Part shown: positions 47,714 to 59,188 of the stretch, piece by piece
How the letters are laid out: the number at the start of each line of letters is the position of its first letter
Position numbering within the stretch: position 1 is the first letter of the stretch
From: Campanula takesimana
Taxonomy: Eukaryota; Streptophyta; Magnoliopsida; Asterales; Campanulaceae
Reading direction: 5' to 3'
Length of the DNA stretch: 64,000 bases
Assembly (NCBI GenBank): GCA_026119855.1
Contig: JAOWBW010000598.1
Span: 682,001-746,000 of the forward strand
The notes under the pieces: generated by a model
Told to the model about the DNA's origin: nothing
Seen by the model: only the letters and a program-made list of their open reading frames with translations
Database searches by the model: none
Position numbers and translations under genes: made by a program

Positions 47714-48884
47714 TCAAGCTGCCAACAGTGCCAGAGCAGTTTTCTCGTACTTAAAACCGATGCCCTTTGATTCATCAGCGCACCACACAAATATACCCCC
47801 CAGCTCTCCTTTCCCCTTCAACTCTTTGCAAGCCTCAAAGAATCCGTGATTAGGTCCCAAACCTTCTCCACTTCCCTTTATAATGAAGCTCGCTAAAATT
47901 TGACCGCCCCTATAATTTTTAGCCTGTTTCTCATAATAATGCACGAATTGTGAAACGCTAAGCTTATCATATGCGTAAAACTGAAAGTTCACGTAGTCAA
48001 TAACATGCCCGTATTTCCTCCATAGAGCTAAGTAATGTTCTTGGACCGGCCCTTCATCTTCGTATGGAGCAATGGAAGCGAATTTGATGGTCCCACTTTT
48101 CTTGAGGAGGGTGATGAGTTGTCCTATGCATTCTGCAAAGGTGTCGGGATTTGATTTGTAGTGTTCATAATCAATGTCGATACCATCTAAATTGTACTGT
48201 TTAATCATGCTTGTTAGTGAAGAAACCGCGTTTTTGACCCATGAGTTGACTGATTTGGGATTGAAGTTTGGTTGGACATTGCCTACACTATCACCTCCTA
48301 AACTAACGGCTATTTTAACATTTGAATGCTTGTCTTTGATTGAGGCGATATCTGAAGGGGCTAAATTGTTAGTTTCCCAGAAAACGTTGAACTTTCCGTT
48401 AGTTGGTTTTGGGTGATTGTCAAGTGTGTAGTCGACTGCAAAGGCGAGGATGAAGTGAGTTTCGACGTCAGAGTTTATGGGTACGTCAGATAATTTGACA
48501 GTGTCGGATTCAGCTCCAATGTATTCCCGGAAAAGCTTTGAATTCACAGCTGCAAATCAAAACATGTTTGAATATAATGGTTAAGATCAAGATGGCAATG
48601 CAGATAAACGAGTCAAACTTAAACTTCACTTGTAATTAACACGTCAATTCATTATTCAACCAGAATAAGCTCAGGTTGTCCGTGCGTTTATATCACTACA
48701 TCCGTCCCAAAATAAATGGCCGAATTTTGTCCAAATTTTCTCTTGATTAGGATCAAATTTTAACAAAATTGGTCATTCGTTTTAGGACGGAGGGAGTAAA
48801 TAACTGTCTAATCGAGGACTTACCATTGGCAAAGGAGAAAAATAGCATAGAAAGAGAGACCATGAAAATTTTAACGAACTCCAT
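47714..48884 (-). CDS. Secreted GH18 chitinase-like protein
   Basis: Two exons, 48824-48884 and 47714-48549, with GT-AG boundaries and matching phase, give 298 aa. Exon 1 encodes a hydrophobic signal peptide (MEFVKIFMVSLSMLFFSFA). The mature part starts near VNSKLFREYIGAES and follows the TIM-barrel order of chitinase-2-like plant proteins. Visible are IAVSLGGDSVGN (strand 3) and the catalytic DGIDIDYEH, which keeps the DxDxE residues. Strand 6-8 motifs are YVNFQFYAYD and GGIFVWCADESKG. It should act on chitin or related GlcNAc polymers in the secretory pathway or apoplast; substrate is inferred. Some relatives are storage proteins without activity, but the catalytic Glu is present here. The start is the only ATG giving a signal peptide. 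The MULE lies about 180 bp beyond the stop. Confidence 0.9.
48697..48796. mobile_element. Stowaway-like MITE in the GH18 intron
   Basis: Left TACATCCGTCCCAAAATAAA and right GGACGGAGGGAG. The arms (GGCCGAATTTTGT/ACAAAATTGGTC) pair. TA follows the right end; the left target is mutated. It occupies over a third of the 274-base intron. Confidence 0.75.
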
Positions 48885-48946
48885 AATTAATCTGCTATAT
48901 ATATCTGTTATGAGTGAAGTATATACTTAAGGAAACTTAGTCTTGC

Positions 48947-48954
48947 TTATATAG
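48947..48954 (-). promoter_or_regulatory. TATA box of the GH18 gene
   Basis: CTATATAA on the minus strand, 63 bases before the start codon, which suggests a leader of about 30 bases. Confidence 0.7.
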
Positions 48955-49883
48955 ATTCAAAATTCCACTATCTAGGAGTAAGAGAGATTCTTTTTAACAG
49001 CATTGTTTTTTGCAAGAATAATTATATTGGGAAAATTACATTTTGATGCAACGTACTATCACTTTGTTTACACATATTCAGGGCCGTTCCTAGCTTTTTG
49101 GGGGCCCTGGGCGAGGTCCAATGAAGGGCCCTTTCTCTTTTGGCATAATTCCACAAGGCCCCTTCTCCCAGATCATTATTCCATAAAAGTCCACCTGAGA
49201 TCCAAAAGTCCACCTCCACCCATTGTCCAAATCAAAATTCCATAAAAGCCCAAAAACCCATCACACACTACTCAGGTCAGGCTGCCCCCCAAGCCCAACG
49301 TACTATCACTTTGTTAGAATATTTAAAACATGATTTAAGAATATAAAATATCTAAAGCTTTTTATTAAAAAAATATGAAAGACCTAAAAAATAAATTAAA
49401 TTATATTTGCGAAAATACATTATTTCATAATATTTTATAAGTTTTTAATTATCACCCTTCTGTTAAGGCATTTATTTACATAAATGACACCAACTAAGTC
49501 TATTATATACTGAAAATATGAGAATTATAAGAAAATAAACTAAATAACTCTTATACCTTAAATATAAGAGTAATTCTAGTCTTATATTTTAGGTATATAA
49601 TTTCTTTAAAAAATGGGGATTTAATGTGAGAAAATTACTCTCATATCTAAAGTATAAGAGAAGAACTAGTCTTATACTTTCGGTATAAGAGTTAATATTA
49701 AAAATATATTAGGACAACTTGATTAATGTTTCACAACATTTAATAATAGAAGTATCATTCTTGCCAAAATAAATGTCAGCAATTAAAACTTTCCAATCAA
49801 TTAATGAAATTCTTGATTATTCAAAAAAACATTAAATTTGTAAAATAAATATCATTTTACATTAAAAAAACATGATTAATTAG

Positions 49884-50435
49884 GTCTTATAATTTGTATC
49901 AAAGTCTTGTAAATTCTTATTAAACATGTAAATTGTCTCATATCAGACTCATGAGAGCCATTTACAAAGGTCTCATATCCGACTCATGAGTCTCTTAAAT
50001 GTCTCATAAGTGATTTTTTAAGTCTTATAATTTGTATCAAAGTCTTGTAAATTCTTATGAGACATGTAAATTGTCTCATACCAGACTCATAAGTCTATTT
50101 ACAAATGTCTCATACCAGACCCATGAGTCTCTCAAAGGTCTCATAAGTGCATTTTTTAGGTCTTATAATTTCTATCAAAGTCTTGTAAATTCTTATGAGA
50201 CATGTAAAAAAGTCACATATAAGACTTATGAGGGTCTATTTACAAGGTCTCATAGCAGACTCATGAGTCTCTCAAAGGTCTCATAAGTGTATTTTTTAGG
50301 TCTTATAATTTGTATCAAAGTCTTTGTAAATTCTTATGAGACATGTAAAAATATCTCATATAAGACCTATGAGGGTCTATTTACAAGGTCTCATAGGAGA
50401 CTCATGAGTCTCTCAAAAGGTCTTATAAGTGCAAA
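49884..50435. repeat. Tandem array, four copies of about 138 bp
   Basis: Copies start GTCTTATAATTTGTATCAAA (one has TTTCTATCAAA) at 49884, 50022, 50160 and 50300. They include internal repeats of TCTCATA...GACTCATGAG. Confidence 0.9.
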
Positions 50436-50776
50436 TAATGACAATTTGGTAATAAGGACTTAAATAGTGTCATTTTATATAAATAGTTTACTGGAGGGTG
50501 CTAGTAAAAAAAAAATTAAAATTAAAATTCGATATTGCACAAAATTATAATTTAATTTATCTTTGGGTCTTTTATATTTTTTTTCTAATAAAATATTTAA
50601 ATACTTTATATATTTTTTTTTTAAATCTTGTTTTTCGTTTTTTTTTTTTAACAAAAAGTTGATGTTTTGGGAATAATCAAAAATTTTATAAATTGATTTA
50701 GAATCTTGTTTTTTCTTCACTTAGTTTCATTTAGGCGCAATAGTAATAGAATATATTGCAAATTTTGTATCAAACA

Positions 50777-50842
50777 GTAGGTTGGTGTAGTGGTTAAGTT
50801 GTTAATTTTCACAATAAGTCATGGGTTCAATTCCCATACCCA
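50777..50842 (+). other. tRNA-like segment (SINE head or tRNA pseudogene)
   Basis: Box A-like TGGTGTAGTGG at 50783-50793 and box B-like GGGTTCAATTCCC at 50823-50835, with a 5-bp T stem (ATGGG/CCCAT). The acceptor stem does not pair well, so a functional tRNA is unlikely. Confidence 0.5.
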
Positions 50843-50875
50843 ACATTTTAATTTTGCATCCAAACAGTGAGCTGG

Positions 50876-51000
50876 GCTGGGCATGGGCGGGCGGGCGGGC
50901 ATGGGCATGGGCATGGGCATGGGCGGGCTGGGTATGGCGGGCTGGGCAGGGCAGGGCATGGGCATGGGCTGGGGCGGGTTGTGGGCTGTGGTGGGTTTAA
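50876..51000. repeat. GGGCAT/GGGCGG repeat array
   Basis: A GC-rich purine-biased hexamer array in AT-rich sequence. Many GGG runs on one strand could form G-quadruplexes. Confidence 0.85.
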
Positions 51001-51844
51001 ATGGGATTTTGATCTGACCTTGGGTGTTTTATGGCATTTGGATCTCACCCAGGGGCCTAGAGTCCAAAGCCCTTATCTTTTTGAAACAATGAACAACCTT
51101 TTATAAATCTTTTTTTTTCTCCTTCAAAACTCCTGTTTTTTACTAGCAGAATTATTTTTTTGTGTTAACTTGTACTTTGAATTTGTATTTAAGTATAAAA
51201 TAATTGTAAGATCAAATGATTGAAATTAGCATAATAACAGATAAATTAAAGGTTATAATCAAACCTATAAATTTTTATCATAAAAAATAGTAAGAAAATA
51301 TATAAAACCCAGTAAAATTATAAAAGGAAAAAAATATGTACAACAAAACATGATGAAAAAAATATACATATAACGCCCAAAATTTGCAAAAGAACATATA
51401 AATAAATATATAAAAGTGTCTTAAAAAACTCTTGCAAAAGATAAGATTAAATTACGTTCACCAAAAATAAAATAATATAATAAGAATATGGGACCAAAAA
51501 AATTACTCCAAAGAAGATTATACATATCTATGTCTTACAAAGATGTTTTCATTTCTACTTAAATTTGTCACAAGAAAAAAATAATTTTCTTTGAGTTATT
51601 AAACTAAGGGAATATGAAGGCCCCAAAAGTATGAGGGCTCAAATATAATATGAATGAGGGAATATGAAGGCCCCAATATGTAGTTGTCCTTGGTTGATTT
51701 TTTTTCTCAAATAAAATAAGCTTTTTTGTGTATTTTTTTTCTTGGGCCTCTTTTGCTTAAAAATGAACTAATAAATGTGTCAGCTGATTTTCTTTTATTT
51801 CTTTAAGAAAGAATTAGTGATAATTTTGTTTTTTTTTCATAATA

Positions 51845-51847
<3 letters not shown>

Positions 51848-51893
<46 letters not shown>

Positions 51894-51940
51894 AATATAC
51901 ATATACATATACATACACACACACACACATATATATATAC
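51848..51940. repeat. (AT)n/(AC)n microsatellite
   Basis: AT dinucleotides pass into ACATAT and ACAC repeats. Confidence 0.9.
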
Positions 51941-52172
51941 ATGCTATAAAAAATTTGGGGCCCTCTCCCGGCAAGGGCCCTGGGCGGGCGCCCCACTTGC
52001 CCCCCCCCCCCCTTGGGCCGGCCCTGCACATATTTGAAACAAAAATTGCATTATTTGAAACAAAATTGAAAAGTACGTTGCATTAAAGGGTAACTTTTGA
52101 GTACATTCCATTTGTTGTAAACAAAGTGACAATACGTTACATATTTTTTGGTCGATCGCCCAAATAATTATA

Positions 52173-53077
52173 GGGTTAATGACAATTTAGACCCTGAAGT
52201 ATTGTACCACCCTTCCAATCGAACCCTGAGTGTTTTTATTCGTCAATTTCAACCTTGGGGTAAAACATTTTCGCCAGTTAGGGCCTTTTTGACGCAATCT
52301 GTTAAAAAGTCAGTTAAAAAGCATGTACCATGCACATAACTAACAGATTTGGGTAGTTTGAAGTTGATATTTCTTTTTAAGGGGCTTAGTGAAAATTCAA
52401 AACTTAATAAGGTTTAAAATAAAAATAATTATCATAATAGTAATAAAAGGGTTTCTTAGATTATTTTTAAAATATTAAATTAAAAATAAAGAATATTGGT
52501 AAATAATTTTATATTTTATTTTATTAACATAATAAATTATTTTTTTACATTCACCAAAAAAATCATGAAATAGTTATGCAACATTTTATAATTTGTTATA
52601 GGTTTGTTTTCTTTTATTTATCTTTATTATTTTATAATTTGGGTTCAATTAAGAAGTGGAGAAAGGAGATGAAGAGAGTGGGGAGACATACGACAAGAGG
52701 GAAACGGATCAACGGGAGGTTGGGGTGGCGCCGGAGCTATTGTTCGAGAGAGAGGGAGAGAGAGAGAGAGAGAGAGTTGCAGAGAGAGTGACGCGAGGAG
52801 GAAGAAGTTGAGATATAGATTTACTATTTTTTGTTCCATCCTCTTATTTTTAAAACATGTCATTTATAACCCTAAAAATTTAATAACAATTCAAACCATT
52901 CAATTTTCTTAGTCATGTGCATGGTACATGCTTTTAAACTGACTTTTTAACAGATTCCGTCAAAAGGCCCTAACTGACGAAAATGTTTTACCCCAAGGTT
53001 GAAATTGACGAAAAAAACACTCAATGTTCGATTGGAAGGGTGGTACTATGCTTCAGGGTCTAAATTGTCATTAACCC
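52173..53077. mobile_element. Non-autonomous MULE, 905 bp, TSD ATAATTATA
   Basis: Terminal inverted repeats of about 170 bp start GGGTTAATGACAATTTAGAC and end with the complement. The exact 9-bp duplication ATAATTATA is at 52164-52172 and 53078-53086. The centre has a (GA)n tract (52744-52777) and no transposase. Its TIR is unrelated to that of the 18-kb MULE. Confidence 0.92.
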
Positions 53078-53086
53078 ATAATTATA

Positions 53087-54484
53087 TGGGATTATTTTAG
53101 TTAATGAGACAAAGGGATGCTTTCAAAGGACAACCTGGAAATGGAAAAGGTTAAAAAGAGTTGAAAGGTGGTGAACTTAGGATTTGGTGTAACCAGAATG
53201 TTGGAGTTTGTCAACTAGTTGTCACCAAATTTTGTCATTTTAGATACTAAATTACAATTCTTTCTTGTTTTCAAAGTAGTAGTAGTGCAATCACTAGGTA
53301 GTGCGTGCCTCCGGTAAGGAAGGACGAATGATCTTAAAGATGAAATGGGACGGCCAAGTAGATATTTTTCATGTTTGTCGGGCGGGGAAAAATGACATCT
53401 TTAATACTTGCACCGACTCATAATAATGTGCACAATTTTGGGTGTGCACGGGAACTAAAGAAGGAATAGTAGTGAGTAGTTGTTGTTCTTAGAATTCGAA
53501 ATGGGGTAAGAAGTAGCGAGAGGCCCAAGTGTGAGCGTGGGCTGGATTGGGCCGGCAATGGACTATGTTGGAGGAGTGACAGAAGGCACGTGCAGAAGAA
53601 GCGAAAGCGATCAGGCCACCATAGATCGGTGGAATACCATCTTAGAATTATAGATGGGGTAAGAACTAGCGAGAGGTCCAAGTGTGAGCGTGGGCTGGAC
53701 TGGGCCGGCAATTGGCTATGGGAGGAGTGGCCATAGATCTTTAATTATATAGTTAGGCATTGACTAGAGCTAAGATTGGTCAATTCCCAAAACCAATTGT
53801 CTATGGGAGGAGTGGTTCTTAAAGTCTGAGGTTCCACCTTAAAACCAATTGGTGATAAGGGGAGTAGCCCAGGATCATTATATGCTAGAGCTAAGATTGG
53901 TCAATTCCCGATATGGGATAATATCTCTAACACGCCCCCTCACGTGTATCCGGGCTTTGCCAAAAGCTTACAACGTGGACTTATCAATCGGGTGGCGCGG
54001 AGTAACATCGTGGGCCGTTGGGCCTGCACGTGTGGTGGACCAGCTCTGATACCATCTTAAAGTCTGAGGTTAAGGTTCCACCTTAAAACCAATTGGTGAT
54101 AAGGGGAGTAGCCCAGGATCATTATATGCTAGAGCTAAGAATGGTCAATTCCCGATATGGGATAATATCCCTAACAGTAGTCCTGGATCTTTATATAGTC
54201 AGACATTGACTCTGATAAAGTCTGAGGTTCCATCTCAAAACCAATTGGCTATGGGAGGAGTGGCCCTAGATCTTTATATAGTCAGGCATTGGCTAGTTAA
54301 TTCTCAATATGCGATAATTGCTCCAACACGCCCTCTCACGAGTGGCTGACTTAGGGCTTACGCGTGGACATATAATTGGGTGACGTGGGGCTAAATCATC
54401 GTGGGCCAAACTTTGGGCTTGCAAGTGTAAAGGCCTAATTGCTAGTTAATTCCCAATGTGCGATAATTGCTCCCACATTTGTGA
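53087..54484. repeat. Rearranged dispersed-repeat cluster
   Basis: A block of about 90 bp (GGGGTAAGAA.TAGCGAGAGG ... GGCCGGCAAT) occurs at 53503 and 53656. The block TCTGAGGTTCCACC...CAATTCCCGATATGGGATAA occurs at about 53826-53930 and 54063-54170, with shortened versions at 54220-54330. At 54043-54054 the complement of a TGGTATCAGAGC priming site suggests that a short LTR-type element on the minus strand is part of it. No gene. Confidence 0.6.
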
Positions 54485-54580
54485 GTATGAAAAATGAGGT
54501 ATGAGAGAAAATGTGGTAGAGAATAGTAGTTGATAGTTATTATGAGTATGACAAGTGAGTCTCATTGAATTAAAAAAATA

Positions 54581-54794
54581 CTCCCTCTGTCCCAAAATGA
54601 TCTTCACACTTTTTTCTATGTTATTGAGAAGGAAGTTTGAGCAATAATTTTAAATTGATTTAATTGTTCTAATAGAAATATAAAACTTGTTATTGATACG
54701 TCAGCAAAAATACTATCAATACCAAGTTTTAGATTTTCATTACGACAATTATATCAAAAAAAAATGTATGAAAATCATTTTGAGATGGAGGTAG
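54581..54794. mobile_element. Stowaway-like MITE, 214 bp
   Basis: CTCCCTCTGTCCCAAAATGA and the complement of TCATTTTGAGATGGAGGTAG, with TA on both sides. Confidence 0.8.
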
Positions 54795-54802
54795 TATATA
54801 AA

Positions 54803-55750
54803 TCTATATATATATATATATATATTAAAGTTGGCCAAAAGAGCTATGGTATTGACATGTGGACAAACAATGGATAAAGCTTGCATTTGGAGAAGCCACA
54901 TCAACAACATACTAATAATTAAGTGACTTTTCATTTTCTTTTCATTAGCTAATACCATTAGCTAATAATAATAGTTACTAAAAATGGTAACTATAATAGT
55001 TAACTATTATAGTAACTATTACTATTATTAGTAATAGTTAACTATAATAGTTAACCATTATAGTTAACTATTACTCTTATTAGTAATAGTTACTATTATA
55101 GTTAACTATATTAGTTAACTATTACTATTAATAGTATTAGTTAACAATATTAGTTACAATACAAGTTAAATATTATTATTAATAGAATTAGTTAACTATA
55201 ATAGTTACTATATTAGTTAACTATTACTATTAATAGTATTATTTAACTATAATAGTTACTATATAGTTAATTATCACTATTAATAGTATTAGTTAACCAC
55301 AATAGTTACTTTATAAGTTATTTTTTTTACTATTAATAGTATCGGTTAACTATAATATATAGGCTACATACATTAACTATTACTATTATTAGTATTAGTT
55401 AATTATAATAGTTATTATATAAGTTAGATTATTAATTTTTAATATTAATTAATAATAATAGTTACTATATCAATTAACTATTACTGTTAATAATATTATT
55501 TTATTATAATAATTATATTAATAATTATTATTATTAGACTAATCATTGCTATTAATAATATATATTAACTATTACTATCAATGGTATTAATTAATTATAA
55601 TAGTTTTTATAATAATAGTAATCATATAGATTAATTTTTATTATTAATAGTATTAAGTTAAAATGATGATTACATATTAGTTTAACTATAGTTAAAATAT
55701 TTTTTAAGACATAGTATTGTTTCTCGTGCAGAGCACGGATTACCCGCTAG
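54803..55750 (+). mobile_element. Non-autonomous Helitron, 948 bp
   Basis: Starts TCTATATATATAT after A and ends CTAG before T. The 3' hairpin CGTGC-AGA-GCACG (55733-55745 region) lies 9 bases before CTAG. The interior (54950-55700) is a degenerate array of TAGTTAACTATTACTATTAA-type words that are largely self-complementary. No gene. Confidence 0.85.
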
Positions 55751-55804
55751 TTTTCATTTAAAGAAAGCGTGACTTATCAATGGGACGTTCTTATTTGGCG
55801 GGAG

Positions 55805-56157
55805 TATAAAGTTTGATAAGACTCAATTATGAATTCGCTGTTTTCATCCGTGAAACTTAGAAACTTTAGTTGAATCCATCACAAACTATATTGGCAAGGA
55901 GTGATGACAAAGAACATTAAGTGGGCATGCCTGTATATGCAGATGGTGGCTTGGACAAGGGAGAGTTTGACAACTTAATTCGACATAAAGAAAAAGAAGT
56001 TATATAACTACATATTCTCCCAAATTGTTTCTAGGTAGTTAATCAACTTCATTAAATATTCAGTTTTAGAAATTAGAATTCATGCTCTGTAAATGAAAAT
56101 AATTACTAATATATTGAAAATATAATTGAGATTGAGTTTCTAATTTATAGTTGTTCA
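55805..56157. other. Intergenic, nothing recognised
   Basis: AT-rich; no repeat ends or open frame of note. Confidence 0.5.
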
Positions 56158-57621
56158 TGTTGGAAATGGAATCAAAACCAAGGAGAAAGTTAAAACTATT
56201 AAGGATATAGAATCCTTCTATAGTTAGAATTGTATATTTCCTAGACATTGTTTTATTTACTTTCCTAGAGTATTTGATTTACTTTCCTAATAAGATTAGT
56301 TTCCTTATGTAACTAGAATAGCTAGGAGAGTATTCCACCTCATGTATAAATATCATACTATTGTGATCAATAATATTTGAGTCTTTCATATCAATTATCT
56401 CTCTTCATGTATGATTGGCTCCGACTATCTCTTTCTCTAATCCTTGACATGGTATCAGAGCTATGATCTATAATGAGACTTCTCCGCCAAGAATCGCCCC
56501 ACCCTAACTCGCTTCCGCCTCTCCTCCTTTCATACCACCACGGCAAAGCCTTAAGCCGCCACCCAAACTCAAAACACTCGGCCTCACCTTCAGCACAATA
56601 ATTGATTGCAAAACCTGCCAGTAGCCACAACCTGGTCATCTTTTTTTTTCTTTTTTTTTTTCGTTTAGACACATCAAGCCCACCTCAAATCACAAAACCA
56701 AAACAAAGCAAACCCTTTTTTTGATCACCATCGTCTCCTACCCTTTTTCATGCAAAGTTCTTTCAGCCTTTTCTTTTTTTTTTTTTTTCTTCTTCATGTC
56801 ACTATCCCCTCCCCACATCTTTAAACCTATATTTTCCTAAAATCCTCACCACCACCACAAATCCCTAACACTTTTTTTTTTCTTTCCTTCTTCATCAAGA
56901 GAAAAAAAAAAAAAAAAGAACAAATCAATTTTGCCTTAGTAGCAACCAATTCCATTCTGCCTTTGTAGCATCCAATTCTACCTTTGTAGCGACCAATTCT
57001 GCCTTTGTATCAACCAATTACGCCTTTGTAGCGACCAAATCCTCAAAACTCTTCGTTGAGACATAAAATCGTCTTGCGACGTAGTCAATGAAACGATCAA
57101 AGTAAACGTCATTCCAACGTAAAATTGTCTTGCGACGTGGTTGGGACGTAAAGTAAACGTCATTGCAGCGTAAAATTGTCTTGCGACGTAACAAACAAAA
57201 ATCTCACACGTGGGGGATGCAACCCTACTTGTATAAGTTAAATTACAAAGTGACACCACGTGTTCGACCATTCTTCTTGCTCATTCGAAGCTCGGTTCAT
57301 CTCATACTTTTCCAAGATTGGACTCTCCTATCGGCCGTCCATCTTGCGGGGCCATATTAAGGAATATTATCTATTCCTAGCATATATTGTAAATATCAAG
57401 TTATCAAACATAGAGATTGTATCTTGTAAACCAAGCTATATTATTCTAGAACATTGATTTCCTTTTTGTATTAGTTCTCCTAATTAGATTAGGACTCTAG
57501 AATACTCTTTGTAACCCTATAAATATGTATCTCTAGTATCAATAATATTTGAGTCTCTCATATCAATTATCTCTCTCCATGTATGACTGGCTCCGGCTAT
57601 CTCTTTCTCTAATCCTTGACG
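56158..57621 (+). mobile_element. Short non-coding LTR retrotransposon
   Basis: 5' LTR 56158-56450 (TGTTGGAAATGG ... CCTTGACA) is followed by PBS TGGTATCAGAGC at 56451-56462. The 3' LTR (about 57340-57621) shares the last about 90 bp nearly exactly (TCAATTATCTCTCT.CATGTATGA). The interior has no gag or pol. It has a tandem GCCTTTGTAGCGACCAATTC repeat at 56940-57035 and a TAAAATTGTCTTGCGACGT repeat (three copies, 57065-57190). The TSD was not found. Confidence 0.7.
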
Positions 57622-59188
57622 AAAACCGCAAAGGAGTGAGAAATCGAGACCAAGACGGAGTTGGTGCAGAAAGGCCGAGATCCGGCCGGACCTATACAAG
57701 CACCCGACCGGACCTTAAGGTTGGCGTTGCATGCTTGGAGTGCGTATGGACATGCGTAGACATTGGAGTGGAAAAGGAATCAAATTAGTCTCCTAATCCC
57801 ATATGCACGTGGCCGTGGCCAGTAACCTTGGACGATAAGTTTTAGGAATTAATTTCTTAAAGTGAATAATACTCCTTCCGTCTCTGATATACTTCCGGGT
57901 AATTAGGTTTCACAAAATCTTGAAGAAAAAAACGCAATTTTCCTAGCTTTCAGGAAAAAAAAACGTGTTTTAAAAATAACGCGGTGGTATTTTTGTAAAT
58001 ATGTGAAACTTCTTTAAAAATGTGCGGTGGCATTTTTGTAAATTATCGGAACTTCTCAATTGTTCTGAATATCAATATAAAACTTCTGGATATGAGATTG
58101 ATAGCCAGAACCTTTGAAAATAATAACCAGAATGGTCATTTTTGTAAATAATCGAAACTTCTCAACGGTTCGGGATATCAATATAAACCTTTCTGGATAT
58201 TAGATTGATAGCGATAACCTTTGAAAGTCATAGGCAGAAGGGTCCTGGATATCAATATAAAGTCTTCTGGAAATGAGATTGATAGCCAGAGGCTTTGAAA
58301 GTTTTCTGATTTTTTTTTAGAGTAACAGAAGTGTTAATAGATAGCCAATGACAATGTTTAGAATGACTAGTTGATGTGTTACGAAGGTCCAGTAAGTGTG
58401 TTGAGGACTGCCAGATGATTTTGAAAGACACGTTTTTCCTAACCACTAGGAAAAACGCGTTTTACAGGAAACCAACTCATTAGGTTTTGATCAGGTTTAG
58501 GATTTGTATCTCTATAAATATATTGTGACTACCACCATAATATTTTTGCGTACTTACTTTGTGTTAGGAGAAAGTTAGGATATCAAGAGAGGGCTACAAA
58601 ATAGTGTATAGGAGGGGGCCGGGGGCCTAGGAGAGCCATGGGGGGCGATCCTGCAACCCGGCCATGACTATGTTTGTATGTTTTGAGGAGGGGAGATAAT
58701 AATGTATAGGCGAGAGAGATTATTATTGGAGAGTAGTCATGCTAAAATATGTGAGTGCATGTGCAAAGTTACAATGATATTCATATATTATATAATGATA
58801 TCTTGGCTAAGTTCCCCCAGATATAGTCATATGTTGCTGAACTGGGTTATCAAACATCGGTGTTATTTGTTCTTTCATATTATTACTCATGTGTTAGAAT
58901 TATTTTCTCCATATTGATGACTGCTAGCATGGACTAGTGAATGTGGAGATCCCCAAATTCCACAACAGTTCATTCATTCTTGGAATCAGACAAACACCTT
59001 TATCCAAAACCAGCATGCATGTGTAATCTGTGAAATTTGGATTTGTTAATCGGGAGGATTGTTCGACTGCGATCTATTTGATATTTGTGAGATCCCTTTT
59101 TGCCAAATTAATATCAGCTATTGATAAAGAAAGTGAAGACCCGTGACACAATTAGGATCGAGCTAGTCTCCCATGAGAACACCTATAT
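57622..59188. other. Intergenic with tandem repeats
   Basis: A Stowaway left-end motif lies at 57871. 58021-58310 has three partial copies of ATATCAATATAAA..CTTCTGGA.AT.AGATTGATAGC (starts near 58069, 58175 and 58249). A GC-rich block near 58610-58665 (GGGGGCCTAGGAGAGCCATG) is related, inverted, to 60718-60770. No gene. Confidence 0.5.

Larger units (their letters stand above)
49079..52026. mobile_element. Non-autonomous hAT element, 2.95 kb, TSD CACATATT
   Basis: Ends CAGGGCCGTTCC and GGGCCGGCCCTG are inverted repeats. The exact 8-bp duplication CACATATT is at 49071-49078 and 52027-52034. GC-rich subterminal regions contain GGGGGCCCTGGGCG on one side and GGGCCCTGGGCGGGCGCCCC on the other. 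No transposase frame is present. Inside are a four-copy 138-bp tandem array, a tRNA-like segment and a GGGCAT array. Confidence 0.9.
49034..52150. mobile_element. Foldback element split by a hAT element
   Basis: ATGCAACGTACTATCACTTT left of the hAT element is inverted at 52114-52143 (AAAGTGACAATACGTTACAT) right of it. The target-site duplication CACATATT lies between. Ends are approximate. Confidence 0.55.
54485..55804. mobile_element. Older MITE interrupted by a MITE and a Helitron
   Basis: 54485-54578 (GTATGAGAGAAAATGTGG, GAGTATGACAAGTGAG) resembles the left half of the 12567 element. 55751-55804 (CAATGGGACG...GGCGGGAGTA) resembles its right end. The two younger insertions lie between them. 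Confidence 0.45.

Noticed and set aside
49884..50435. Regular repeats resembling a CRISPR-type array
   Set aside because: Period is about 138 bp with no unique spacers, in a plant transposon; it is an ordinary tandem duplication.
50777..50842. Possible functional tRNA gene
   Set aside because: Box A and B look right but the acceptor stem does not pair and no anticodon arm is convincing.
50848..51106. Pro/Cys-rich and Gly/His-rich open frames
   Set aside because: They arise from the GGGCAT array.
52576..52863. Open frames with Arg-Glu repeats or Leu-Ser repeats
   Set aside because: They read through a (GA)n tract inside a non-autonomous MULE.
56158..57621. Cassandra-type TRIM with 5S rRNA in its LTR
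   Set aside because: No 5S-like promoter words were seen in either LTR.
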